From Pararobbsia silviterrae (GTDB lineage Bacteria > Pseudomonadota > Gammaproteobacteria > Burkholderiales > Burkholderiaceae): a stretch of 64,000 nucleotides of DNA. The position numbers were made by a program, and so were the translations under genes. Below, piece by piece: positions 24,935 to 32,578 of the stretch. Every line of letters begins with the position of its first letter. Position 1 is the first letter of the stretch. The DNA is taken from contig NZ_RBZU01000019.1 in assembly GCF_003628125.1 (NCBI RefSeq), positions 26,348 to 90,347 on the forward strand, in the 5' to 3' direction. The notes beneath the pieces are model-generated. The model was given only the letters and a program-made list of their open reading frames with translations. It made no database searches and had not been told where the DNA came from.

Positions 24935-24957
24935 GAATTGCGTTTTACGCAGAATTG
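24935..24957. promoter_or_regulatory. Operator over the tRNA promoter
   Basis: GAATTGCGTTTTACGCAGAATT; the core TGCG-TTTTA-CGCA is palindromic and matches operators at 23561, 40515 and 41941. It covers the -35 and spacer of the promoter at 24938. Confidence 0.55.
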
Positions 24958-24965
24958 TCTATGAT
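24938..24965 (+). promoter_or_regulatory. Promoter of the tRNA region
   Basis: TTGCGT (24938-24943), 16 bp, TATGAT (24960-24965), about 65 bp before the first tRNA. Confidence 0.6.
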
Positions 24966-25029
24966 GGCTGCATTGCATGGCGGATGAGTTGTCTGCAATG
25001 TGTATAGCTGTGTAGCAGTGTGGATATAC

Positions 25030-25105
25030 GCGGGCTTGGCCGATCGGTTAGGCGCCAGCTTCCCAAGCTGGTAATAGGCGAGTTCGATTCTCGCAGCCCG
25101 CTCCA
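25030..25105 (+). tRNA. tRNA-Gly (CCC)
   Basis: 76 nt. Acceptor GCGGGCT/AGCCCGC, D-arm, anticodon stem-loop CCAGC-TTCCCAA-GCTGG, T-loop TTCGATT, encoded CCA. It reads GGG. Confidence 0.85.
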
Positions 25106-25258
25106 GTATTAGTGCTTCCCGCTCGGTTGGATCGAGTGCTTGGCCCCCGGTCGGGACTCAGGGGTGCCCCTCAAGCGCCGAGGAATCGAAGAGGCCATGA
25201 CCGGCCGCTAGCAGCGCCTCGAAATAATCGTCCGCTGGCCCCGTAGGGCCAACGATTT

Positions 25259-25335
25259 GGCAGGGTGGGGAAGTTGGTCATCCCGATGGGCTCATAACCC
25301 GTAGATCGCTGGTTCGAGTCCAGCCCCTGCAACCA
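25259..25335 (+). tRNA. tRNA-Met (CAT), initiator-like
   Basis: 77 nt, encoded ACCA end. Anticodon arm ATGGG-CTCATAA-CCCGT has the three consecutive G-C pairs of initiator tRNA. Positions 1 and 72 are G and A, hence unpaired. Position 11-24 is purine-pyrimidine (G-C). These are the three classical features of tRNA-fMet, so this is more likely an initiator than an elongator. Confidence 0.8.
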
Positions 25336-25523
25336 AACTGATGGGTGGCGCAACCTCCCTGAACCGGTGACCTAAAAGTTAGGGAACTGCGCGGAGCAAC
25401 GACGGTTGCGAGTGTTCAGAAATACGGGTGTAACAGTGGTTGCTCGGGGCCGGTGACGTACACCGGCGCTGTACCCGATATGCGCATGCGATGTGTGTGC
25501 ATATCAGGTGCAGTAAGCGGTAT

Positions 25524-25600
25524 GTCGCGTTGGACTTCTGGTTGAGGTCAGCATCCTTTCAAGGTGCGTAGGTCGGGTTCGAATCCCACACGCGACACCA
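25524..25600 (+). tRNA. tRNA-Glu (TTC)
   Basis: 77 nt. Acceptor GTCGCGT/ACGCGAC, anticodon arm GCATC-CTTTCAA-GGTGC, T-loop TTCGAAT, encoded ACCA. Confidence 0.82.
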
Positions 25601-25604
25601 GTTT

Positions 25605-25683
25605 CGCTGGGTAGCTCAAGCGGTAGAGCGTTCTCTCTCCAGAGAGGGGAAGGTTGGTGGTTCAAGTCCATCCCTGGCGGCCA
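25605..25683 (+). tRNA. Irregular tRNA, probably Trp (CCA)
   Basis: 79 nt, 4 bp after tRNA-Glu. Acceptor CGCTGGG/CCTGGCG (two wobble pairs), D-arm GCTC/GAGC, T-arm GGTGG-TTCAAGT-CCATC, encoded GCCA. The anticodon stem TTCTC/GAGGG leaves an 8-nt loop TCTCCAGA (or a 6-nt loop if one more pair forms) instead of 7, and the variable region is 7 nt. T33-CCA-G37 is readable, suggesting Trp. Confidence 0.6.
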
Positions 25684-25737
25684 GCGGTTCCTTGTTGTGC
25701 TTCGGTGCGGTGCCAGCCATAACATCGGCTGGGTGGA

Positions 25738-25762
25738 GGGTCGGGGCCGCTACCCCGACCCC
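25738..25762 (+). ncRNA. Stable hairpin in the tRNA region
   Basis: GGGTCGGGG-6 nt-CCCCGACCC. No U-run follows, so it is more likely a structural or processing element than a terminator. Confidence 0.45.
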
Positions 25763-25913
25763 TCATTTACCCATCGAAGAATGTGCATGAATTGCAACTA
25801 ACGCCCAAGCATGCTCGTCTCTCGGCGAGCGCTTCGCGGTGGTTGCGCAATGGTTGGGTGGCCGGGGCGATATCCCTTTGTGTCCGCGCGCAAACCGCGC
25901 CTCGGCTGCTCAA

Positions 25914-26000
25914 ACCCTCTGGTCTGGATTTGCTCGCTGACGTTCTCTAAGGACCCGCTCGTTCGCTGGAGCGTCGGAGATAGAGTCCAGACCAGAGGGT
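25914..26000 (+). ncRNA. Long stem-loop A in the tRNA region
   Basis: A perfect 15-bp inverted repeat, ACCCTCTGGTCTGGA (25914-25928) and its complement (25986-26000), encloses 57 nt. No reading frame or known RNA family recognised. It precedes tRNA-like element B by 11 bp. Confidence 0.5.
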
Positions 26001-26011
26001 GAGGGGCCGCA

Positions 26012-26126
26012 CCCTAGCAGCAGCCGTAGCTCAGTCAGGTAGAGCACCCCGTCGAGGGGGAGACTGGAATTCCAGGCACGCGGCGCCGTGTGGCACGGGT
26101 TCAAATCCCGTCGGCTGCTGCTAGGG
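26012..26126 (+). ncRNA. tRNA-like element B with extended stem
   Basis: Inside are a canonical D-arm (GCTC-AGTCAGGTA-GAGC) and T-arm (ACGGG-TTCAAAT-CCCGT). The acceptor GCAGCCG/CGGCTGC extends 8 bp further into a perfect 15-bp stem, there is no CCA, and about 35 nt with extra hairpins (CTGGAATTCCAG; CACG-CGGCGC-CGTG) follow a short CCCC-GTCGAG-GGGG anticodon-like arm. The loop could read CGA (Ser). It does not look like a normal tRNA. Confidence 0.5.
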
Positions 26127-26143
26127 CGACAAGGGGCCTCGCG

Positions 26144-26402
26144 CCCTGACAGCAGAGTCTGCCGAGAACGTCGCGCGCGCGGCGCCGAGGCGAACGTCGA
26201 TGGTGTGGCCGCATCGGTAGGCGGGATCCGGGCTCTGCTGTGAGGGTGGAAGGTACGGCGGCTTCAAAAATGTGACCTCCGGTGTGCGGGTTCGAGTCCC
26301 GATCGCTGGCCGAGACTGAAGTTGGTAGACGCAGACGAAATAGCCATGTGCGAAACGTCGGAGCACGGCTGGTGTGCAGTTGGAACGCACACCCGAGGTC
26401 AC
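26144..26402 (+). ncRNA. tRNA-like/hairpin elements C and D
   Basis: Stem C pairs CCCTGACAGCAGAG (26144-26157) with 26233-26246 (13 of 14) and encloses a D-arm-like GTGTGGCCGCATCGGTAGGC. Stem D pairs 26272-26288 with 26386-26402 (16 of 17) and encloses a T-loop box GGTTCGAGTCCC (about 26289) and a D-loop box GTTGGTAGACGC (about 26320). I could not fold a complete cloverleaf from either. Confidence 0.4.
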
Positions 26403-26557
26403 CCTCATCGAACTGCGCTTGCATCGCAGTCCACCAGTTGGCAGCGTCGGGAGACGCCCCCCGTCAGCACGAGTGCTGCGGTCTGTGTCTGATCCTATCG
26501 GGTCCATACCGCAGTAGTTTTGCATTGGTCTCCTACGGCTTCCCCGGTCGAAGGATT

Positions 26558-26585
26558 AAAGCCCCGAATTTCGGGGCTTTTTTTT
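26558..26585. terminator. Terminator shared by the tRNA region and the leftward operon
   Basis: AAAGCCCCGA-ATT-TCGGGGCTTTTTTTT. It works in both directions: it ends the rightward RNA region and the leftward accessory operon, whose last stop is at 26584. Confidence 0.85.
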
Positions 26586-26793
26586 ATGCTGCAGCGGTCT
26601 TGCGCGCGCGAGGCGGATAGATCCGCTTGATGCGGATGCCGGCGGCGCGCCGCGCGGCCGCGATCGTCCGATAATCCGGATTCTTGTACATCGCCTGGGG
26701 CGTGAGCCCGGCCAGGCGCGCGGCGCGGTATCCAGTGCAGCCCCCGCGCACGAGCTCGAGCGCGGTGATCATGCGATCGCTGATCGTCTTCAT
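26584..26793 (-). CDS. Small HTH-like protein, last gene of the leftward operon
   Basis: 69 residues, basic. MITALELVRGGCTGYRAARL followed by AGLTPQAMYKNPDYRTIAAA resembles a homeodomain-like HTH found in small phage regulators. It ends at the bidirectional terminator. Confidence 0.55.
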   Translation of the reverse strand: MKTISDRMITALELVRGGCTGYRAARLAGLTPQAMYKNPDYRTIAAARRAAGIRIKRIYPPRARKTAAA

Positions 26794-26800
26794 TGCGGTC

Positions 26801-27379
26801 CTATAGATGCGGGGTAAAGCAGATCGGCAGCCGATTATCGGTGCCCTTGGTCAGCGGCATGGTCGCCGGCAGGTTGAAGTTCGCGTCGAATGCCCACCAC
26901 AGCTTGTAACCATACTTCGCGCCGGCCGCGTCTGTATACGCGAAATAGCGGCCGTCGATCGTGTGCGCCTTCAGCAGGGTGAGCGTCGCGCCGTCGTGCT
27001 CGAGCGTGTCGATCACCCACTCCGTCGGGTCGTACGCGATGCCGAGCGGCCAATAGCAAAAGCCATATGCCGGGTTGCGCCACAGCCAGCGTACGCGCAG
27101 CACATACAGGTTGAAGCCCGTCGGCGTGCCCGTGCCGCTGTAGTACCAGCCGGTGGCGTTCAGGATCGACTGCCAGCGCGTCAGCGTGGTCGGCACGACG
27201 AAATAGAGGCCTTGCCAGCCGGCGTCGATCGGTGCGTCTTCCGTCTCGAACCATACGAGCCAATTCGGGAGATAGCCGTTCGACTGCACGAACAACGCGA
27301 GCCCCGGCGCGAGGAGGCACGCGAGTCCCGTGAAAATCAGATTGAGCAGCGTCGCGCCGGCGTAGCGAAGATATTTCAT
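26801..27379 (-). CDS. DUF7338-like membrane protein
   Basis: 192 residues from ATG 27379. One N-terminal transmembrane stretch (LLNLIFTGLACLLAPGLALF), then an extracytoplasmic-looking, Trp/Tyr-rich domain (RWLWRNPAYGFCYWPLGIAY). It resembles a phage family I know as DUF7338; role unknown. Confidence 0.6.
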   Translation of the reverse strand: MKYLRYAGATLLNLIFTGLACLLAPGLALFVQSNGYLPNWLVWFETEDAPIDAGWQGLYFVVPTTLTRWQSILNATGWYYSGTGTPTGFNLYVLRVRWLWRNPAYGFCYWPLGIAYDPTEWVIDTLEHDGATLTLLKAHTIDGRYFAYTDAAGAKYGYKLWWAFDANFNLPATMPLTKGTDNRLPICFTPHL

Positions 27380-27429
27380 GGTGAGGTCCGATATCGAAGG
27401 CGGCACGTCGCCGCACGTCCATCGTGTCG

Positions 27430-27765
27430 TCACGCCTCAGCCGATGAAACCGGCGCTCGGCGCGTGCGCAACCATTCCTCAGCATTGGCCGGGCTCCCGA
27501 GCAAGCCGGTCGCGCGGCGCCGCGCGTTCATGGCGCCACATTGGCGCCACGTGATCTCGACGGCACCCGCGGCGATCGCGGCCGCGCGCTTCGACAACGC
27601 GATGTCGTAGTGGCTGCCGCTGGTCTTCTCTGGCGACTGCCACCACCGGCGAGCGACGCCGATCTGCGCGGCCATCGCGTGCAGCTCGGCGTCCGTGTCG
27701 GCGATCATGTGGCACATGATCATGCGGCCGAACTTCGCGCGCATGTCGTCGACGTAGACGGTCAT
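27430..27765 (-). CDS. DUF4031 family protein
   Basis: 111 residues from ATG 27765. MTVYVDDMRAKFGRMIMCHM, DTDAELHAMAAQIGVARRWW and HYDIALSKRAAAIAAGAVEI are the conserved parts of DUF4031, frequent in phages and plasmids. Function unknown. It overlaps the upstream gene by 4 bp. Confidence 0.75.
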   Translation of the reverse strand: MTVYVDDMRAKFGRMIMCHMIADTDAELHAMAAQIGVARRWWQSPEKTSGSHYDIALSKRAAAIAAGAVEITWRQCGAMNARRRATGLLGSPANAEEWLRTRRAPVSSAEA

Positions 27766-28868
27766 GGCAGCACCGAGTCGACGGACAGATCGGGATGCGG
27801 AAATCCATCGTGCGTCACACCATCGAGCAAACGGCCGGCCGCGATCTTGCCGACGCGCGCGCTCATGGCGCCGTCGTCGAACGTGTGCCACGCGGGGTTT
27901 TGCGGGCCTGTGGGGGCTCCCTCGGCGAACGATAGGGTCAAGGTGTCACCGTCGCGCTCGGCGGGCATCCACTCGCCCCATTGCTTGAACAGGAACGGAA
28001 CGCCGGCCGCCGCGCATTGGTCGCGCAGCGCGCGGGCCCAATCGCGATGCATAGGCCGCGCGTGCGCGCCGCTCTCACCGCCGACGATGACCCAATCGAT
28101 CAGCTTCTTCTCGCTGTCGAAGATGTAGCCTGCGTCGCTCTCGAAGGATCGATGGCTCCCGCACTTCGGGCACGAGGGCTTTGCAGATTGATCGTCTGCA
28201 CCGCATGCGCTGCAGCGATCTGCGGCCCCGAATGGCTCGCCGCACGATCCGCATCCATCCGGGCCGGCGTCGTTATAGCTTCCGTGGAAACTGCAGTCTG
28301 CGCAGGTATACGGATCAAGCCATTTCAGAAGATCGATGGCCCCGAGCATCGGCTCGATCGAAAGGAAGCGCACGGGCGCCGGCGTCGCGATCAGCTTCGG
28401 GATGTCGCGATCGGCCTCTTCCTGATTGCATATCGTCGCGCCGAGCCAGACGTTTTCGGGCAGCCATCCCGGGATCTGCGACACCATCATCGGAACGTTG
28501 CCGATGCGCTTCGTCAGCAGCAGCCAATCGAGGTTAGGCGTGTCGCGGATGAGCACGAACAAGTCGGCGCGCCACTGCGGATCGACGGCGTTGTCAAATA
28601 CGTCGGCGAGCGAAGCACAGAAGACGCGCCGCCGGCGCCCGTGCTCGGCGAAGAACGCCTCATGCTGGCGGTTCCACTTCTCCGGTTGCTTCCATGATGC
28701 CGCCGACGTGTGGCGACGTTCAGCGCGGGCACCCCATGTGACCCCGAGCGCGCGCGCCGGCGTGCTGACTTCCGCGTAGCAGTGGTCGCACGCGGGCGAG
28801 ACCTTCGTGCATCCGATCCACGGATTGAAGGTCGCGTCAGTCCATTCGATTTTGCTGGTTTCGGCCAT
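27762..28868 (-). CDS. Phage Gp37/Gp68 family protein (DUF5131) with zinc-ribbon insert
   Basis: 368 residues. Family signature at the N-terminus (IEWTDATFNPWIGCTKVSPA then CDHCYAE) with radical-SAM-like Cys spacing; SLADVFDNAVDPQWRADLF and WVIVGGESGAHARPMHRDWA are also typical. Residues about 185-240 add four CxxC-type pairs (CADC, CGSC, CSAC, CPKC), absent in the shorter members I know. Catalysis unproven; widespread in temperate phages. Confidence 0.85.
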   Translation of the reverse strand: MAETSKIEWTDATFNPWIGCTKVSPACDHCYAEVSTPARALGVTWGARAERRHTSAASWKQPEKWNRQHEAFFAEHGRRRRVFCASLADVFDNAVDPQWRADLFVLIRDTPNLDWLLLTKRIGNVPMMVSQIPGWLPENVWLGATICNQEEADRDIPKLIATPAPVRFLSIEPMLGAIDLLKWLDPYTCADCSFHGSYNDAGPDGCGSCGEPFGAADRCSACGADDQSAKPSCPKCGSHRSFESDAGYIFDSEKKLIDWVIVGGESGAHARPMHRDWARALRDQCAAAGVPFLFKQWGEWMPAERDGDTLTLSFAEGAPTGPQNPAWHTFDDGAMSARVGKIAAGRLLDGVTHDGFPHPDLSVDSVLP

Positions 28869-28877
28869 GCTTGTTCA

Positions 28878-29384
28878 CTAGTCCATGTGTTGGTTCGGAA
28901 AGGCCGCGCACGGGCCCTCGTGTCCACTCTTGCGCTGGCATTGCCATCCTGCTTCGGCCTTGTCGCACGAGCCGTCGTCGACCTCGATCTGCGTGTTTGT
29001 CTGTCGAGCGCGCGCGACGGCAGCAAGTTCCTCGATGACGGCCGAGGCCGCGGTGAAGTCATTCATGCGGCCAGAGTGATCGCGCGCCCATTCCGGCACG
29101 CCGTCGCGCCACTGACCGTGCGCGCGCAGATGGAGCCATTCGGCGTAGCGCGGGGTATCGCTCGCCACATCATCGGCTTCAGGGGAGGCGCGCCGGTTCC
29201 ACGCCGCGGTAAGACCGTCGAGCGTCGAATGGATCATTCCGCACTCACAGCCAGGACATGCGATCGTGAAGCTGCCTGGATGTGGCGGCAGGTCGGACCA
29301 GTGGTGCGGGTGTGGCGGATGTTCTTCGATCGTTTGCTCGGACCCGCAGAACGGGCATCGCAACAGGTTCCGTTGAGTGGTCAT
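28878..29384 (-). CDS. Lar-type restriction alleviation protein
   Basis: 168 residues. N-terminal Lar-like zinc ribbon: LLRCPFCGSEQTIEEHPPHP, then IACPGCECGMIHSTLDGLTA, AAWNRRA. Lar proteins modulate type I restriction-modification to protect incoming DNA. The C-terminal part (about residues 75-168) is an extra domain with another Cys pair, unlike the short Rac Lar. Confidence 0.7.
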   Translation of the reverse strand: MTTQRNLLRCPFCGSEQTIEEHPPHPHHWSDLPPHPGSFTIACPGCECGMIHSTLDGLTAAWNRRASPEADDVASDTPRYAEWLHLRAHGQWRDGVPEWARDHSGRMNDFTAASAVIEELAAVARARQTNTQIEVDDGSCDKAEAGWQCQRKSGHEGPCAAFPNQHMD

Positions 29385-29560
29385 GTCGGCTCCCCGGCGG
29401 CGCGGTCTGCCGCATCCTTCAGCGTGTGGTAAACCTCCTGCTTATGAAGCAAGTAGCGGGAGGCTTTCTTGAGTTCTAGCGCGGCATCTTGATATCTGCG
29501 CTCGGCCGCACGCAGATCACTCTCGGCCTCACGCAGCATGCGTTCATTGAAGTCTTTCAC
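29381..29560 (-). CDS. Short coiled-coil protein
   Basis: 59 residues, GTG 29560 overlapping the upstream stop and TGA overlapping the Lar start (ATGA). Helical heptad-like content (REAESDLRAAERRYQDAALE, LKKASRYLLHKQEVYHTLKD). The double coupling supports real translation. Confidence 0.55.
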   Translation of the reverse strand: MKDFNERMLREAESDLRAAERRYQDAALELKKASRYLLHKQEVYHTLKDAADRAAGEPT

Positions 29561-31320
29561 GATTCACCCCCGGCGGCGCGGTCGATGGCGAGCATACGGT
29601 CCATCTGTGCCCGGACGAGCTTCGCGGCGTCTCGATTCTTGGCCGTGATGATGATGTAGTCGCCGTCTGTCCCGACGCTTTTAACCGGCGCATCGAAGCC
29701 GCGCTTAGGCGTAACGCTCGCAGGTTGAGCGGCGAGGATGTGCGTGACTACTGCGCCGTCGTGATTCGCCGCGCACTGCAATGCGTCGGCCTCGTTGATG
29801 AATACGCGATGCCAAGTCTGTTCGGCTTCGCCGGGCCATTCGACGTACCACGCCTCTTTCTGATCGCTCGTCAGCCCCACAGCGGCAGCGGGCTCGCTCG
29901 GCGCAGCACGCAGTTCAGCCGACACGAGTGCATGAAGCACGTCCACGACATTCTCGCGGCTGGTTCGATTTTTGGCTGCGTCGCTCATGTGTTCGTAGAC
30001 GTGATCCGGTAACGGCGCGCAAGGCGTATCGGTGCCTGTTGCATTGCAGGTTGGGCAGGTGGGCGCTTCCGTAGATAGGGCGGCGCGGGCCTGCCAGCCG
30101 TCCCAATGAGAATTTGTCCCGGGCCACGCATAGCCGTCCTTTTCTCGAGTCAGGAGAAATTCCAAACCGGCGTATCGCGTAACAGCCCATGCCTCGAATG
30201 CGCCACGCTCGCATGCAGACTGATCGACCATATCGGTTTCCTCGGGCTCGCTCGGCGCAGCGGGGGCGACGGTTGAAGCGGCGACGGATTTTGCATGCTG
30301 GCGAATATGGGCGCCCGCAATAATCGACTCATACGCGTAGTCTCCCCACTGACCGGGACATCCCTTCCTGTTCAGCTTGGTGAGCACGTAGTCCGCGATG
30401 AACGTCGCGTCGGCGTCGCTGGGCGCTGCACTCGCCACTACGGGGGCGCCAGTAGCTTGTTTGCGCGAAGGCGGATAGCCGGGCTTCATGCCGCGAATGA
30501 CGCGCGCATCCTCCCGCATGCCCCAGTTCTGTTCCATCTCGACCGCAGCGGCCTCAAGCAGATTATTGAGGTCGGCCGCCTGCGCATCTTCCGCCACTAC
30601 GGGGGCGACGGGAGCGGCGTCTGTGTCAACGCTTTCGCCGAGCGCGCGGCGGATCGCGCTGAATCCTGCATCGGTTGCGGCCTCGTCATCGTCCTCGACC
30701 GCATCCATGTCGTTCAGCGTATCGCCCAGATGGTTCATCGCGGCGTAGATGGCAAGCAGGTCCGCGCGCGATACGAGCACGGCGTCGGCCGGCCCCGTTG
30801 CATCTGCCCCCCGCTCCCCCTCAACAGCGGCGCACTCGGCCGGTATATCAGGGCTTGCGTTGGTCAAACTCGAAACAAGTCGAACATCGATGTGCGAGGC
30901 GTATCTGGCATTGCACATATGCAGATGAACGGCGTGGGCGTCCCATCCAATCGGGCTCACGACCCGCTTGAACCACTTCCCGCGACCGTCATACACGTCC
31001 CACAGCAGTCCAACGCCGTCATCCCACGTCGCCAAGGGCTTTTCATCTGCCCCCTCAACAGCATCGAGCCGCTCGCCCATTTCAGATAGCAGCTGCTCGA
31101 CGTCGGGCACGTTACGCGCATAGACCTCCTGTCCGCTTCCGTCGCCTGGCACGACACGCAGCAGGATTTTTCGCACGTCGCAATCGGCCGGGATCTGGGA
31201 TTTAACAGCATGGAGCAGGTCGCTAATTACCTCGCCGGCGTTGTTCGGCGTATCACGCGAGGCGATCACTCGGCACAATTCTCCGATTGTCCGGCCGCCG
31301 TAGTAGATTTTGTCGGTCAT
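29557..31320 (-). CDS. Large accessory protein of unknown function
   Basis: 587 residues from ATG 31320. Mosaic of short modules separated by Ala/Pro/Ser linkers, with repeated APSEPAAA-like spacers. One module (ACERGAFEAWAVTRYAGLEF, then NSHWDGWQARAAL) resembles a domain common in Burkholderia phage accessory proteins. A CPTCNATG cluster may bind zinc. No enzyme motif recognised. Confidence 0.6.
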   Translation of the reverse strand: MTDKIYYGGRTIGELCRVIASRDTPNNAGEVISDLLHAVKSQIPADCDVRKILLRVVPGDGSGQEVYARNVPDVEQLLSEMGERLDAVEGADEKPLATWDDGVGLLWDVYDGRGKWFKRVVSPIGWDAHAVHLHMCNARYASHIDVRLVSSLTNASPDIPAECAAVEGERGADATGPADAVLVSRADLLAIYAAMNHLGDTLNDMDAVEDDDEAATDAGFSAIRRALGESVDTDAAPVAPVVAEDAQAADLNNLLEAAAVEMEQNWGMREDARVIRGMKPGYPPSRKQATGAPVVASAAPSDADATFIADYVLTKLNRKGCPGQWGDYAYESIIAGAHIRQHAKSVAASTVAPAAPSEPEETDMVDQSACERGAFEAWAVTRYAGLEFLLTREKDGYAWPGTNSHWDGWQARAALSTEAPTCPTCNATGTDTPCAPLPDHVYEHMSDAAKNRTSRENVVDVLHALVSAELRAAPSEPAAAVGLTSDQKEAWYVEWPGEAEQTWHRVFINEADALQCAANHDGAVVTHILAAQPASVTPKRGFDAPVKSVGTDGDYIIITAKNRDAAKLVRAQMDRMLAIDRAAGGES

Positions 31321-31529
31321 GTCTTTATCTCGCTTGTGCCCCATTTAACGCCGTGCACGACAAATTTGACTTCGTTGATCTTGATAAGGTGCAGGTCACG
31401 ATTCATACCGCGCAGCTTGGTTATGCCTTCGCGCACGGCTTGTTGGGCGAGGGCGTCGGTATTCCCTTTATCGCCCCACGTGTCGACGGTTAATTCAACC
31501 TCGGCAACGATTCGAACGGTAGTGCTCAT
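31317..31529 (-). CDS. Small protein of unknown function
   Basis: 70 residues, ATGA-coupled to the next gene. Beta-alpha pattern (TTVRIVAEVELTVDTWGD; HLIKINEVKFVVHGVKWGTS). No family recognised. Confidence 0.55.
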   Translation of the reverse strand: MSTTVRIVAEVELTVDTWGDKGNTDALAQQAVREGITKLRGMNRDLHLIKINEVKFVVHGVKWGTSEIKT

Positions 31530-31531
31530 GT

Positions 31532-32578
31532 TCAGTCCTTGGCGGGTTGAGCGGGCTGCGGTGCGGCGAGGAGTGCATCGCGCGCGTCTTTCTCGATGCA
31601 ATAGAGTTGCAACAGCTCGTCGACGACTGCGGTATCGCCGGCATACCAGCGCGATCCCAGTTCGGTCATGTGGTCTTTGAACTGGCGCAGCATCTCGGCT
31701 GTGCCGGTCTCCTGATGTCCATGCTTCAGCGCGCGCTGCGCGGCCCCGAACATGCCGGAATAGTCGACGCGCATACCCTTGTGGTCCTCGGCCAGCAGCG
31801 GGATGCGCGTCGGCGCTTCCGCTTGCTTGGGGGCGGCGCGCAAACCCATCGGCAACGCTGCGTCGGAAATCGACTTGCCAAGCGACCACAGGAACATGCA
31901 GAAATTCGCAACGTCTCGGGGATCGCCTTTTTCGACGTGCTCCCGAAGCATGATCGATAGCTCAGTCGGGTCGCATTGCTCCCATCCTTCGCGTCCTTTC
32001 GCGCGCGCCTCCGAGAGCTTGTCCTTCAATGCGCAGGCGAAACGATCCACAGCAACGTCATCGCTATGTGCCTCTTGCTTGGGGGCGGCAGCTTGGGGTG
32101 CGGCGTAGACGATGCGGGCCAAGTCGGCGCGCAGGCCCTTTGCTCGGTCATATTCCGCACGATCAACGTCCCGCCACTGATCGGCAATGAAGCCCGTTTG
32201 ATAGATCGGCTCGCTCGCCTGCTGCGCATCCCACGACAATTCGAACTGCGTCTTGATTTCGAACGTCGCGAAACCCTTGCTCGCCGCGTCTGCCTCTTCG
32301 TACTTCGGCCGGAAAATGAGGCAATCGGAGCCGTCGGGATACTTGCCCGTCAGCTTGAATCCGGACTGCTTCAGCCCGGCGCCTGTGGGGACATGTGGCG
32401 GGACAGCGTCGCGGCGCTCGCTGATCGACTCGTGCTCGCTGAGCAGCTCTTCGATGCGCTTGCACGCATCGAATGTGGCGGCATCGAATAAGGCGTTCCC
32501 TGTCTTCGCGCGGATTGATGGGAGGTGCCGGGCGATCTTTGCTGCCAGCGACCGATCGTTAGACGTCATGTCGTTCAT
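31532..32578 (-). CDS. Accessory protein of unknown function
   Basis: 348 residues. Modular with Ala/Pro linkers like the 587-residue neighbour (AAPQAAAPKQEA; APQPAQPAKD at the end). FACALKDKLSEARAKGREGW and SIMLREHVEKGDPRDVANFC resemble a domain frequent in phage early operons. Function unknown. Confidence 0.6.
   Translation of the reverse strand: MNDMTSNDRSLAAKIARHLPSIRAKTGNALFDAATFDACKRIEELLSEHESISERRDAVPPHVPTGAGLKQSGFKLTGKYPDGSDCLIFRPKYEEADAASKGFATFEIKTQFELSWDAQQASEPIYQTGFIADQWRDVDRAEYDRAKGLRADLARIVYAAPQAAAPKQEAHSDDVAVDRFACALKDKLSEARAKGREGWEQCDPTELSIMLREHVEKGDPRDVANFCMFLWSLGKSISDAALPMGLRAAPKQAEAPTRIPLLAEDHKGMRVDYSGMFGAAQRALKHGHQETGTAEMLRQFKDHMTELGSRWYAGDTAVVDELLQLYCIEKDARDALLAAPQPAQPAKD

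Noticed and set aside
25738..25762. Hairpin as a rho-independent terminator
   Set aside because: Strong stem but no U-run; further RNA elements follow.
26289..26385. A circularly permuted tRNA, because a T-arm box precedes a D-arm box
   Set aside because: I found no complementary acceptor strands in the permuted order, and the enclosing 17-bp stem is not explained by it. Left as tRNA-like.
26101..26525. Minus-strand frames of 107 and 134 codons across the tRNA region
   Set aside because: They cross T-arm boxes and long inverted repeats and have no ribosome site; RNA structure explains the conservation better.
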